The position numbers and the translations under genes were made by a program. The notes below the pieces were generated by a model that was given only the letters and a program-made list of their open reading frames with translations, did no database searches and was not told the DNA's origin. A stretch of 64,000 nucleotides of DNA, from contig CM024755.1 of the NCBI GenBank assembly GCA_014218235.1, positions 82,529,960 to 82,593,959 of the forward strand, written 5' to 3'. Positions 32,303-44,148 of the stretch are shown in pieces (positions within the stretch are counted from its first letter, which is position 1; every line of letters starts with the position of its first letter). The stretch is from Colocasia esculenta (taxonomy: Eukaryota > Streptophyta > Magnoliopsida > Alismatales > Araceae).

Positions 32303-32329
32303 AAAAGATCTTCGTCCTCGAAGATCGAA

Positions 32330-32835
32330 TCAAGTACCTGTAATGATGTCGTCGAGATCATTTCCGACTAATCCTTGCTCCTTTATGATTATTGATGAAG
32401 CATCTCTTGGGACGAACTTCGTCTTCAGGTTCGGACATTCCTTAAGCCGATGATCTTTGCTGCCACATCTAAGACACCTTCCTTCCATTCGCCAACATGC
32501 ATTCCCGCCATGACGCTTCCCACAATGAATGCATTCGGGCTTCTCACTGCCTGATGCCACAGTTGATTGTTGACCTTCCATGAGTTTCTTCATCTTCCTA
32601 TCTTGCCTTGGAATGGTTTTGGTGCTTCCTCCTTTTGAGCTTCATTTTCTCCTTGATATGATTCCACTTTATTCTCTTGCTTGGTCGCCACGCCTAGGAC
32701 TTCTTCCAAAGTACGGGAATCAAGCTCTAAAAGCCTAGTCCTCACTGATGGTTTGAGTCCTTTCACGAAATCCTTTAACTTGTGGTTCTACTCATACCTC
32801 CTAGACTGAGCATTTCGCCTACCACGTCCAGCCAT
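32330..32835 (-). pseudogene. TR-GAG-like gag remnant, copy 1
   Basis: Same sequence as the gag at 37284-37790 but broken. A nonsense change turns a Gln codon into TAG near 32790, and a one-base deletion lies near 32604. The C-terminal 87 residues remain open with the double zinc knuckle CIHCGKRHGGNACWRMEGRC / CLRCGSKDHRLKECP. Confidence 0.8.
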
Positions 32836-32990
32836 AATCTGCAAAATAGTTAATTAGTTAGAATCTAGGTTACTAATCCTAACTATCTTCCATTCGTTAT
32901 TAGTAATTTCTACATTTATGGACAATTCCCTATAAAGACTTTGCAATATGGTGGTGATGATGGTCTATCCATGTACAATTTCAACCTTGG

Positions 32991-33002
32991 GCTCTGATAC
33001 CA
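32991..33002 (-). other. primer-binding site, internal 1 (tRNA-iMet type)
   Basis: Minus-strand TGGTATCAGAGC, 5 bp from the LTR2 boundary. Confidence 0.9.
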
Positions 33003-33380
33003 ATCTCTGTAACGTCCCTCCTCATACCGGTACGATTATACCAATCCCCATCGGTATAAAGACCGTCATTACAGTGGGATAAAACCCAACACTAGCTGAT
33101 AGGTTGAAAAGTACGTAGATAGCAAATGATTTCAGCGGAATAAATTCAACAATTTAACTTAGTCCATCACCATCCCATATTCCACAGTCTATGTAGTGCA
33201 AAAATAGAACGACAATGTCCACATTATTACATGATGAAAGAGCTACATTGTCCAAATAACATTTTTATTCAACTATGAAAGGAAAAATACTACTACTTGC
33301 TCCTCAAAAGCCTCTCCTCCAAGATAGCGTCTCTCCCCCTAGCACGGGATACCTGTCAACCTGTACGCCGAAGCAAGGGT

Positions 33381-33394
33381 GAGTCCAAAGACTC
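33381..33394 (-). other. conserved hairpin near LTR 3' end (LTR2)
   Basis: GAGTCCAAAGACTC, a 5-bp stem with a 4-nt loop, 373 bp from the LTR end. It is followed on the minus strand by CACCC and a TACAGGT sequence. Similar hairpins lie at 38339-38352, 49843-49858 and 55041-55055. Confidence 0.7.
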
Positions 33395-35424
33395 AGCAAG
33401 TAAAACAAAGACTTAATCTTAAACATATCACATTCACATTAAGCTATTAAACACTCATGAATACATACTATCATTTAAACTCCCAAACACATGGAACATA
33501 CTCTTAGCTATCAACACATTTTTAATCACCTAGACATGCCTCATTCTATCATATGTTTATTCTAAATCATGGATACTATTACTATACACTTGTACATATT
33601 CTCTTCACTTAACACATAACATGATTCCTTCATTTCCACATTAATTCATTTCATGACATATTTCTACAACTAGAACATAGAATTTGACATAAAGGAATGA
33701 ACAAACTAATATGATGACTATTCACTTTTCACATGCACTTTTCATATTTAATTTCACATTTTGCTTGCTGTTTTAAATGTACAACATCTCATACACATGG
33801 TTTCATATTTTATAACATGAATTGAGAAGTTAAAACATGGTCAAATTGGTTGGCAACAATAAGTACTAAAGCATGAAACTTTGTACTAAGCAAACATCAC
33901 ATCTAGCATGGAACCTAATTAATATTACATACATTTATCACCTTCATAACTACACTTTACTTGCTGTTTTGACATGAATTACATTCAATTACATGGATTT
34001 ACATTTGTTCATATGCTATCTTATCCAATTCACAATTCTACATTTTCATCTTTCATGTTGCATAAATGACATGGTTACTCATGTTTATTCACATACACTA
34101 TTACATGAAGAACAATAAACTACATGACATGATGATAAGCATGATATTGCAAATGAGGTAATTAATGCATGAAAACATGAACATTATGCATTACTACATC
34201 GGTTTTCACATGCAAGCACACTTTCAATAACATTAACTGTCTCTTACATATCTTTTCACATATTCTTCACATCATTTACTCTTTGGTTTTCATTTATCAC
34301 ATATCATATCATTTGCACTCATCATGTGCCACATTCGCATATAATCTTACACTTTATTCATATTCCAATTACTTAAAATGCCATGACACATAGTCCTAAC
34401 TACCTATTAGAGGACACAAACCAATCTCTCGTACTCATAACTCATCGCATCTCATAACACATAACTCATATCACATAACTCATAACACAACTCATATCAC
34501 ATACCCACCACCTAGGCAATGAAGTGGTGAATCTTGGTAACTGCGCAGACCGGGAGAAGCCCTCTCCACCCTATCCAGTGGTACTTGTCCACCTCCGGGT
34601 TTTTCCTAATGCCTTTAGGACAAACATTTACAATGTAGAGCCTTCCATAGGGACTTTTCTATGTACAGCTCTCGAAGCCTCTAGGGTAGCAGTGTCATTC
34701 TTGGCCCAATTATTACACATTCACTCATTCACATTTTCACACACTAGTCACGTATTGTTCATATACTATTTAATCCCTCTTCATACCTTATTTACCATTT
34801 GCCTATATCTCATTTGACCTGATCATGATACTATGGTTTTTCAGAAGTAAACAACTCCTATTACAATTCTAAACATGCATCAAATTACTGAATTACATAA
34901 GATTAGTTTTTATCATATCAAATATGAATAATCCGCATAGTTTAACTAATAATTACAATTACTGTCATCAGATTAGTTCCAAATTTTTATCCCAGGTTAC
35001 TAACAGTAAACATATCACATCTTCAATTTTCTAGATTTTTCAAACAGTAAATATAATTTCTACAAATTAAAACAAATTTCAGTCATATTTATCAAAACAT
35101 CATTAAACATGGCACATATGATCATGTTTATGTTATAACAGTTTAGAAGTCAGATATTAGTACTCATACTATCATGTAAAATTTATGCAATCCTAACTTA
35201 CAGTAATTCCATTTATGCCATATTCAAACATGCTTATATGGTGCACATAGTACAGTTATTGAATTTTCATAATTTACATGGTTCACAGAAAATTTAGGCA
35301 ACATTATGACATGACCTACTAACAGTATACAATCACCTATAAAAATTTCAGAGTATACCCATGTCCAGAAATTATTTAAACAGCAAAAGAAGATCAAAAA
35401 GCACACTTTCAGGTCCTGAAGAAG

Positions 35425-35515
35425 TAGACGTCAAGGGATGTTGCCGTCAACTTCTTCTGAAGAACTTGACTGCAACCTATGTTGCCTTCTACTTGCTCCC
35501 AGCAGCACATACATA
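35425..35515. repeat. second GACGTCAA/GCCGTCAA module cluster, downstream of TATA (LTR2)
   Basis: GTAGACGTCAAGGGATG, TTGCCGTCAACTTC, CTTGACTGCAACC and TGTTGCCTTCTACTTG in 90 bp. LTR3 has it at 40370-40460, and the solo LTR has a related cluster at 47410-47510. Confidence 0.65.
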
Positions 35516-35904
35516 CGACTTTTCATACAACGGTGAATTCGGGGTTCCAGGACGCGAGGAAAAATCCGTAAAAATACCTAGGACTTAGGGGACATGTATA
35601 GGATCAAGATCTAGGTTTACTTGCCTCTTAAAAAAATCTACAAAGATCAGAATCGTCGGTGAAGCTCTTTTCGGCCCTGCCAAAAAGGTGCTCGGAAACG
35701 CCTTAGATCTTCTTCTCCTGTCGATATAGATGGCTCCTCGGAGTTGGGATCTCTTCTCCTATGCATAGGCTATCCTCCAGATGTTGTAGCTCTTCGGGGA
35801 ACACCTCCAGTGACGGATCCGGCCTTCTAAAGTTCAGTTTTTCACCATCTCGGAGCTAGGGTTTTAACCAAATGTTGAAAGCCTTTCCTTCGTCCCAGAG
35901 TGGG

Positions 35905-35913
35905 TATTTTATA
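35905..35913 (-). promoter_or_regulatory. TATA box of LTR2
   Basis: Minus-strand TATAAAATA, about 75 bp downstream of the module array. Equivalent at 40851-40859 in LTR3. Confidence 0.7.
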
Positions 35914-35984
35914 GGTTCAAGGGTTGGGTACGCATTAGGGTAGGTTACCCAAGGTTTAGGAAGGGTTTCCGAATCTGGAACCAG

Positions 35985-36190
35985 CCAAAACACGGACATT
36001 AACAATTCTGGAACCGTTACGCAGCAGGATATTAACGTCAACATCGGTTGTAGTCAACCTGGCAGTTGACGTCAAGGTATGGCCGCCAGAATGAGCTTGG
36101 CGTCCAGGGGGTGGCCGCCCAGTGGGGGTTGGCGTCCAGGTCTGGCCGCCAACAGTGCCTTGGCGTCCAGGTCCTGGCCGCCAGCATCAC
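35985..36190. repeat. TGGCGTCCA / TGGCCGCCA / TTGACGTCAA inverted-module array (LTR2 U3)
   Basis: About five modules of roughly 35 bp, each pairing a TTGGCGTCCAGG or GTTGACGTCAAGG half with a TGGCCGCCA half across a few bases, as in TTGGCGTCCAGGTC followed by TGGCCGCCAAC. It starts with ATTAACGTCAACATCGGTTG. Almost identical at 40980-41155. Confidence 0.8.
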
Positions 36191-37240
36191 TGTGCGGCCG
36201 AAACACTGACAGACCTAAAATTTAATGTATAAATGCACTAAAATAATTTTGTATATGCAAAAATAATTTCATATATCATTACCACATAAAATACTTGCAT
36301 TATGTAATATTTAATTAATTACAACTTACACTAATCATAATTAAGAATAATATGCATCAATACATACATATATGCACACATACGTACACATTGCATAATT
36401 ACATACATTACGCATGAACTTATGATTAAAATGTGTCCATTATTAGTTAAATATTGTATGCATATTATCATCCAAGTACTTTACGCACCCTAAATAATTT
36501 AACACGCTTAAAGTAGATAAATATTATTTAAACAAGGATAACACATGTATGTATACATACGCACATCCATAACACTAACTATGTGCATTAAAATAATTAA
36601 ATACAATAGGCACCTCAATAATTAGATAATTCACACACGTTTAAATATATAATTTGCATGCTCAGAAATAAACTCATGATTGCTTACAAAGTGTATGATA
36701 ATAATTTCTTACTATGTGTACAACACGCACCATATGCATGAGATTTACATACATTGATAACTAGATAATGCATGCACAATTATGTATGTTTTATATTAAA
36801 TAGCACACATATACTTACATGGTTTTATTGGACAATGTTATTTATATATTATTCATATACTATAGATGAATTGACGTACGTAGGATTAAATAGATAGATA
36901 GCACATGCATAAAGTAACATACATATGTATATATATACTTCATATATTTACAACATAATTATATACACTATGCATGAAGTAGATAACTACAACATGCACA
37001 TCAGAAATTCGATTATCATGCATAATATGACTTAAGTATTATGAGTGTAAGATTTTTAGTATTCACAATATACCTCAATGTAGCTAATTGCCTCTTCTCA
37101 TGTAAAATATTATATATATATGCATGAGTTCATAAGGAATATAGAAATTATAATACGCGCAATTGAATACACACACTATACACACAACAAATAATTATAC
37201 ATGCACAATATGAAATGAATGAAAATTTCAGGGTATCACA

Positions 37241-37255
37241 CTCTCCCCCCCCTTG
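37241..37255 (-). other. polypurine tract, internal 2
   Basis: Minus-strand AAGGGGGGGGAGAG next to the LTR2 end. Confidence 0.85.
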
Positions 37256-37283
37256 AAAAAGATCTTCGTCCTCGAAGATCGAA

Positions 37284-37790
37284 TCAAGTACCTGTAATGA
37301 CGTCGCCGAGATCATTTCCGACTAATCCTTGCTCCTTTATGATTACTGATGAAGCATCTCTTGAGACGAACTTCGTCTTCAGGTTCGGACATTCCTTAAG
37401 CCGATGATCTTTGCTGCCACATCTAAGACACCTTCCTTCCATTCGCCAACATGCATTCCCGCCATGACGCTTCCCACAATGAATGCATTCGGGCTTCTCA
37501 CTGCCTGATGCCACAGTTGATTGTTGACCTTCCATGAGTTTCTTCATCTTCCTATCTTGCCTTTGGAATGGTTTTGGTGCTTCCTCCTTTTGAGCTTCAT
37601 TTTCTCCTTGATATGATTCCACTTTATTCTCTTGCTTGGTCGCCACGCCTAGGACTTCTTCCAAAGTACGGGAATCAAGCTCTAAAAGCCTAGTCCTCAC
37701 TGATGGTTTGAGTCCTTTCACGAAATCCTTTAACTTGCGGTTCTGCTCATACCTCCTAGACTGAGCATTTCGCCTACCACGTCCAGCCAT
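37284..37790 (-). CDS. TR-GAG-like truncated Gag, copy 2 (open frame)
   Basis: A 168-residue frame from the ATG at 37790 (MAGRGRRNAQSRRYEQ). The N-terminus resembles the start of Tekay/Del-type gypsy Gag, then jumps directly to the C-terminal part of the gag core (RKLKDFVKGLKPSVRTRLLE, RTLEEVLGVATKQENKVE). A double zinc knuckle of the Tekay/Del type follows, CIHCGKRHGGNAC and CLRCGSKDHRLKECP. The gag core is therefore internally deleted by several hundred residues. It may still bind RNA. The frame is open here and broken in copy 1. No other coding sequence exists in this element. Confidence 0.8.
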   Translation of the reverse strand: MAGRGRRNAQSRRYEQNRKLKDFVKGLKPSVRTRLLELDSRTLEEVLGVATKQENKVESYQGENEAQKEEAPKPFQRQDRKMKKLMEGQQSTVASGSEKPECIHCGKRHGGNACWRMEGRCLRCGSKDHRLKECPNLKTKFVSRDASSVIIKEQGLVGNDLGDVITGT

Positions 37791-37945
37791 AATCTGCAAA
37801 ATAGTTAATTAGTTAGAATCTAGGTTACTAATCCTAACTATCTTCCATTCGTTATTAGTAATTTCTACATTTTTGGACAATTCCCTATAAAGACTTTGCA
37901 ATATGGTGGTGATGATGGTCTATCCATGTACAATTTCAACCTTGG

Positions 37946-37957
37946 GCTCTGATACCA
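37946..37957 (-). other. primer-binding site, internal 2 (tRNA-iMet type)
   Basis: Minus-strand TGGTATCAGAGC, 5 bp from LTR3. Confidence 0.9.
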
Positions 37958-37962
37958 ATCTC

Positions 37963-40900
37963 TGTAACGACCCTCCTCATACCGGTACGATTATACCAAT
38001 CCCCATCGGTATAAAGAGCGTCATTACAGTGGCATAAAACCCAACACTAGCTGATAGGTTGAAAAGTACGTAGATAGCAAATGATTTCAGCGGAATAAAT
38101 TCAACAATTTAACTTAGTCCATCACCATCCCATATTCCACAGTCTATGTAGTGCAAAAATAGAACGACAATGTCCATATTATTACATGATGAAATAGCTA
38201 CATTGTCCAAATAACATTTTTATTCAACTATGAAAGGAAAAATACCACTACTACTTGCTCCTCAAAAGCCTCTCCTCCAAGATAGCGTCTCTACCCCTAG
38301 CACGGGATACCTGTCAACCTGTACGCCGAAGCAAGGGTGAGTCCAAAGACTCAGCAAGTAAAACAAAGACTTAATCTTAAACATATCACATTCACATTAA
38401 GCTATTAAACACTCATGAATACATACTATCATTTAAACTCCCAAACACATGGAACATACTCTTATCTATCAACACATTTTGAATCACCTAGACATGCCTC
38501 ATTCTATCATATGTTTATTCTAAATCATGGATACTATTACCATACACTTGTACATATTCTCTTCACTTAACACATAACATGATTCCTTCATTTCCACATT
38601 AATTCATTTCATGACATATTTCTACAACAAGAACATAGAATTTGACATAAAGGAATGAACAAACTAATATGATGACTATTCACTTTTCATATTTAATTTC
38701 ACATTTTGCTTGCTGTTTTAAATGTACAAACATCTCATACACATGGTTTCATATTTTATAACATGAATTGAGAAGTTAAAACATGGTCAAATTGGTTGGC
38801 AACAATAAGTACTAAAGCATGAAACTTTGTACTAAGCAAACATCACATCTAGCATGGAACCTAATTAATATTACATACATTTATCACCTTCATAACTACA
38901 CTTTACTTTCTGTTTTGACATGAATTACATTCAATTACATGGATTTACATTTGTTCATATGCTATCTTATCCAATTCACAATTCTACATTTTCATCTTTC
39001 ATGTTGCATAAATGACATGGTTACTCATGTTTATTCACATACACTATTACATGAAGAACAATAAACTACATGACATGATGATAAGCATGATATTGCAAAT
39101 GAGGTAATTAATGCATGAAAACATGAACATTATGCATTACTACATCGGTTTTCACATGCAAGCACACTTTCAATAACATTAACTGTCTCTTACATATCTT
39201 TTCACATATTCTTCACATCATTTACTCTTTGGTTTTCATTTATCACATATCATATCATTTGCACTCATCATGTGCCACATTCGCATATAATCTTACACTT
39301 TATTCATATTCCAAGTACTTAAAATGCCATGACACATAGTCCTAACTACCTATTAGAGGACACAAACCAATCTCTCGTACTCATAACTCATCGCATCTCA
39401 TAACACATAACTCATATCACATAACTCATAACACAACTCATATCACATACCCACCACCTAGGCAATGAAGTGGTGAATCTTGGTAACTGCGCAGACCGGG
39501 AGAAGCCCTCTCCACCCTATCCAGTGGTACTTGTCCACCTCCGGGTTTCTCCTAATGCCTTTAGGACAAACATTTACAATGTAGAGCCTTCCATAGGGAC
39601 ATTTCTATGTACAGCTCTCGAAGCCTCTAGGGTAGCAGTGTCATTCTTGGCCCAATTATTACACATTCACTCATTCACATTTTCACACACTAGTCACGTA
39701 TTGTTCATATACTATTTAATCCCTCTTCATACCTTATTTACCATTTGCCTATATCTCATTTGACCTGATCATGATACTATGGTTTTTCAGAAGTAAACAA
39801 CTCCTATTACAATTCTAAACATGCATCAAATTACTGAATTACATAAATTAGTTTTTATCATATCAAATATGAATAATCCGCATAGTTTAACTAATAATCA
39901 CAATTACTGTCATCAGATTAGTTCCAAATTTTTATCCCAGGTTACTAACAGTAAACATATCACATCTTCAATTTTCTGGAATTTTCAAATAGTAAATATA
40001 ATTTCTACAAATTAAAACAGATTTCAGTCATATTTATCGAAACATCATTAAACATGGCACATATGATCATGTTTATGTTATAACAGTTTAGAAGTCAGAT
40101 ATTAGTACTCATACTATCATGTAAAATTTATGCAATCCTAACTTACAGTAATTCCATTTATGCCATATTCAAACATGCTTATGTGGTGCACATAGTACAG
40201 TTATTGAATTTTCATAATTTACATGGTTCACAGAAAATTTAGGCAATATTATGACATGACCTACTAACAGTATACAATCACCTATAAAAATTTCAGAGTA
40301 TACCCATGTCCAGAAATTATTTAAACAGCAAAAGAAGATCAAAAAGCACACTTTCAGGTCCTGAAGAAGTAGACGTCAAGGGATGTTGCCGTCAACTTCT
40401 TCTGAAGAACTTGACTGCAACCTATGTTGCCTTCTACTTGCTCCCAGCAGCACATACATACGACTTTTCATACAACGGTGAATTCGGGGTTCCAGGACGC
40501 GAGGAAAAATCCGTAAAAATACCTAGGACTTAGGGGACATGTATAGGATCAAGATCTAGGTTTACTTGCCTCTTAAAATAATCTACAAAGATCAGAATCG
40601 TTGGTGAAGCTCTTTTCGGCCCTGCCAAAAAGGTGCTCAGAAACGCCTTAGATCTTCTTCTCCTGTCGATGTAGATGGCTCCTCGGAGTTGGGATCTCTT
40701 CTCCTATGCATAGGCTATCCTCCAGATGTTGTAGCTCTTCGGGGAACACCTCCAGTTGACGGATTCGGCCTTCTAAAGTTCAGCTTTTCACCATCTCGGA
40801 GCTAGGGTTTTCACCAAATGTTGAAAGCCTTTCCTTCGTCCCAGAGTGGGTATTTTATAGGTTCAAGGGTTGGGTACGCATTAGGGTAGGTTACCCAAGG

Positions 40901-42211
40901 TTTAGGAAGGGTTTCCTAATCTGGAACCAGCCAAAACACAGACATTAACAATTCTGGAACCGTTACGCAGCAGGATATTAACGTCAACATCGGTTGTAGT
41001 CAACCTGGTAGTTGACGTCAAGGTCTGGCCGCCAGAATGAGCTTGGCGTCCAGGGGGTGGCCGCCCAGTGGGGGTTGGCGTCCAGGTCTGGCCGCCAACA
41101 GTGCCTTGGCGTCCAGGTCCTGGCCGTCAGCAGCACTGTGCAGCCGAAACACTGACAGACCTAAAATTTAATGTATAAATGCACTAAAATAATTTAGTAT
41201 ATGCAAAAATAATTTCATATATCATTACCACATAAAATACTTGCATTATGTAATATTTAATTAATTACAACTTACACTAATCATAATTAAGAACAATATG
41301 CATCAATACATACATATATGCACACATATGTACACATTGCATAATTACATACATTACGCATGAACTTATGATTAAAATGTGTCCATTATTAGTTAAATAT
41401 TGTATGCATGTTATCATCCAAGTACTTTATGCACCCTAAAAAATTTAACATGCTTAAAGTAAATAAATATTATTTAAACAAGGATAACACATGTATGTAT
41501 ACATACGCACATCCATAACACTAACTATGTGCATTAAAATAATTAAATACAATAGGCACCTCAATAATTAGATAATTCACACATGTTTAAATATATAATT
41601 TGCATGCTCAGAAATAAACTCATGATTACTTACAAAGTGTATGATAATAATTTCTTACTATGTGTACAACACGCACCATATGCATGAGATTTACATACAT
41701 TGATAACTACATAATGCATGCACAATTATGTATGTTTTATACTTGTATGAAAATAGCACACATATACTTACATGGTCACAAAAAAATTACCTATTACATG
41801 GACAATGTTATCTATATATTATTCATATACTATAGATGAATTGACGTACGTAGGATTAAATAGATAGATAGCACATGCATAAAGTAACATACATATGTAT
41901 ATATATATACTTCATATATTTACAACATAATTATATACACTATGCATGAAGTAGATAACTACAACATGCACATCAGAAATTTGATTATCATGCATAATAT
42001 GACTTAAGTATTATGAGTGTAAGATTTTTAGTATTCACAATATACCTCAATGTAGCTAATTACCTCTTCTCATGTAAAATATTATATATATATGCATGAG
42101 TTCATAAGGAATATAGAAATTATAACACGCGCAATTGAATACACACACTATACACACAACAAATAATTATACATGCACAATATGAAATGAATGAAAATTT
42201 CGGGTATCACA
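37963..42211 (-). repeat. LTR3 of the tandem element
   Basis: 4,249 bp, near-identical to LTR2 apart from scattered substitutions and a small indel cluster around 36796 versus 41740. It contains the module array 40980-41155, TATA 40851-40859, the second cluster 40370-40460, and the island about 39455-39655. Its end at 42211 is joined directly to Copia-2 RT sequence. Confidence 0.9.
40980..41155. repeat. inverted-module array in LTR3 U3
   Basis: Copy of the LTR2 array with a few substitutions (for example GGCCGTCAG in place of GGCCGCCAG). Confidence 0.8.
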
Positions 42212-44148
42212 AGGTTGTTCAACATAAACTTCCTCCTTAATAAAACAATTTAAAAATGTAGACTTGACATCCATTTGAAATAATTCAAGTCTAGTGCAGA
42301 TGCATATGCAAGTAAAATTCTAATAGCCTCAAGTCTAGCTACAGGTGCATAGGTTTCATCGAAATCTACGCCTTCCTCTTGGGAATAGCCTTGAGCTACC
42401 AATCTGGCCTTGTTTCTTAAGATTACACTAGCTTCATCCAATTTGTTTCTAAACACCAATTTGGTGCCAATAACTGGATGATCTGATGGTCTAGGAATAA
42501 GTGACCACACATAGTTTCTCTTAAACTGATTCAGTTCATCCTGCATGGCTAAAATCCAAGATTCATCAGTAAGAGCTTCATTGACTGTCCTAGGCTCTAT
42601 TTGAGAAACCAATGCTAGGTAATCACAAGGGATTACATTACCTCTTGTTCTTACCACTACAGATGGATCACCAATGATGTTCTCGGGTGGGTGATCCTTT
42701 TTGTATCTCCACTCCTTTGGAAGATTTTCATGTCTAACGTCCTTTTGTTGCAGGTCTGCGAGAGGTGGATCATCCTTGTCTTCAATTGATGTATCCTTTA
42801 ATTTCTTAGACAATTCATCTACATCATTAATGTTACTATCTTCTTCCTTCCTCAAGGAAGGGTTAGTTTCATCAAAAATAATATGTACAGACTGTTCTAT
42901 TAATAAAGTGCGTTTATTGAACACTTTATAGCCTTTGGGTTTAGAAGTATACCCCATGAAGATGCCTTCATCTGATTTGACATCTAGCTTACCAATATCT
43001 CTTTAGCCATTATTGTGGATGAAGCAAGGACAACCAAATGTCCTGAAGTGACTGATCTTTGGCTTATTTCCTTTGAAAAGTTTGTAAGCTGTCTTCTTCA
43101 GGATTGGTCTAATCATTACCCTGTTAATGATATAGCTTGCTGTGTTCACTGCTTCAGCCCAGAAGTACCTTGGCAAAGCATATTCTGACAGCATAGTTCT
43201 TGCCATGTCTAATAAGGTTCTATTCTTCCTCTCAGCAACTCCATTCTGCTGTGGTGTTCTTGGTGCTGAGAAGTTGTGCTCAATTCCTTGAACTTCACAG
43301 AATCTCGCAAATTTTTCATTTTGGAACTCTCCTCCATGATCTGACCGGATTCCAATAATGCAATACTTTTTATCTTTCTGCACCTTCTTGCTGAAGCTAA
43401 CAAAGCTCTCAAATGTATCATCTTTGTGCTCCAAGAATGTGACCCATGTGAATCTGGAGTAGTCATCTACAATAACAAAGCCAAAGTTCTTTCCTCCAAG
43501 ACTAGTGGTCCTCATTGGCCCAAATAAATCCATATGAAGGAGTTCCAAGGGTTTAGAGGTGGTTACCACAGTCTTTGACTTGAAGGAACTCTTAGTGTGC
43601 TTCCCTTTTGCACACGGTCTGCAGATTCCATCCAATTTATTGCTGACCTTTGGCAGACCTTCCACAAGGCTTCTCTTTCTGAGCTTGTTCATGCCATCCA
43701 AACTGCAGTGGCCCAATCTTCTGTGCCACAGCTCAGTTGACTGCTCTTTGCTGGCTGCTAAACAGATGTCTTGGTCCTTGAGTTCTTCAAGATAGAGCAC
43801 ATACAGATTCTTTTCTCTGTTGGCTTCGAAGATTACTGCTCCATCCTTCAAGATACTGCACTTGGATTCTTGAAACTTAATCTGATGGCCTTTGTCACAA
43901 AGCTGGCTAATGCTTATGAGGTTGTGCTTCAGACATTTTACATAAAGAACATCTTCTATTATTGGTTTTCCATTACTGCCAACAGATCCAGTACCAATAA
44001 CAGTCCCTTTGCCATTGTCTCCATAGGTGACTGTTCCTTCTTCAGCTTCTAGATGAGAAAATAATCGTCTATTTCCTGACATGTGTCTTGAACATCCACT
44101 ATCCAAATACCATTTGGATGCTCGAAGATTTCCCTGAAATAAAAACAT
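42212..44148 (-). pseudogene. Copia-2 Pol: protease, integrase, partial reverse transcriptase
   Basis: Starting with the ATG at 44148, one frame gives the protease site KWYLDSGCSRHMSG, the GAG-pre-integrase region ELWHRRLGHCSL with CRPCAKGK, and the integrase core HMDLFGP, VDDYSRFTWV, RSDHGGEF and QQNGVAERKNRTLLDMART (a complete D,D-35-E set). A TAA at 43003-43005 is the only stop before 42250. The frame resumes with DVKSDEGIFMGY, the linker, then RT with NKARLVAQGYSQEEGVDFDE and APVARLEAIRILLAY. One shift occurs before the QMDVK motif, and the coding ends in IKEEVYVEQP at the nested insertion. The rest of RT and RNase H is absent from the window. Confidence 0.9.

Larger units (their letters stand above)
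33008..37240 (-). repeat. LTR2 (middle, shared) of the tandem element
   Basis: 4,233 bp from TGTAACGTCCC to GGTATCACA in plus orientation. On the minus strand: AT-rich U3 (~1 kb), array of TGGCGTCCA/TGGCCGCCA/TTGACGTCAA modules (36190-35985), TATA box (35913-35905), a second TTGCCGTCAA cluster (35515-35425), and a 2.4-kb AT-rich remainder with a GC-richer conserved island (about 34510-34710). Short ORFs recur in LTR3 only because the LTR is duplicated. Confidence 0.9.
31438..42211 (-). mobile_element. tandem non-autonomous gypsy element (TR-GAG-like): LTR-internal-LTR-internal-LTR
   Basis: In plus orientation: partial LTR1 (31438-32287), internal 1 (32288-33007), LTR2 (33008-37240), internal 2 (37241-37962), LTR3 (37963-42211). 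Each internal is ~720 bp with a PPT at one end, a short gag remnant and a tRNA-iMet PBS at the other, all on the minus strand. There is no protease, RT or integrase, so it must be moved by others. The right end (TATCACA at 42211) abuts Copia-2 RT codons. The left end lies inside LTR1 without a TSD, so a deletion removed most of LTR1 and adjoining Copia-2 sequence. Two internals sharing a middle LTR points to unequal recombination. Confidence 0.85.

Noticed and set aside
34524..34817. 97-residue ORF conserved at 39470-39763, and a 75-residue ORF conserved at 35361-35588 / 40306-40533
   Set aside because: The conservation reflects duplication of the LTR. They lie antisense to the element and have no domain.
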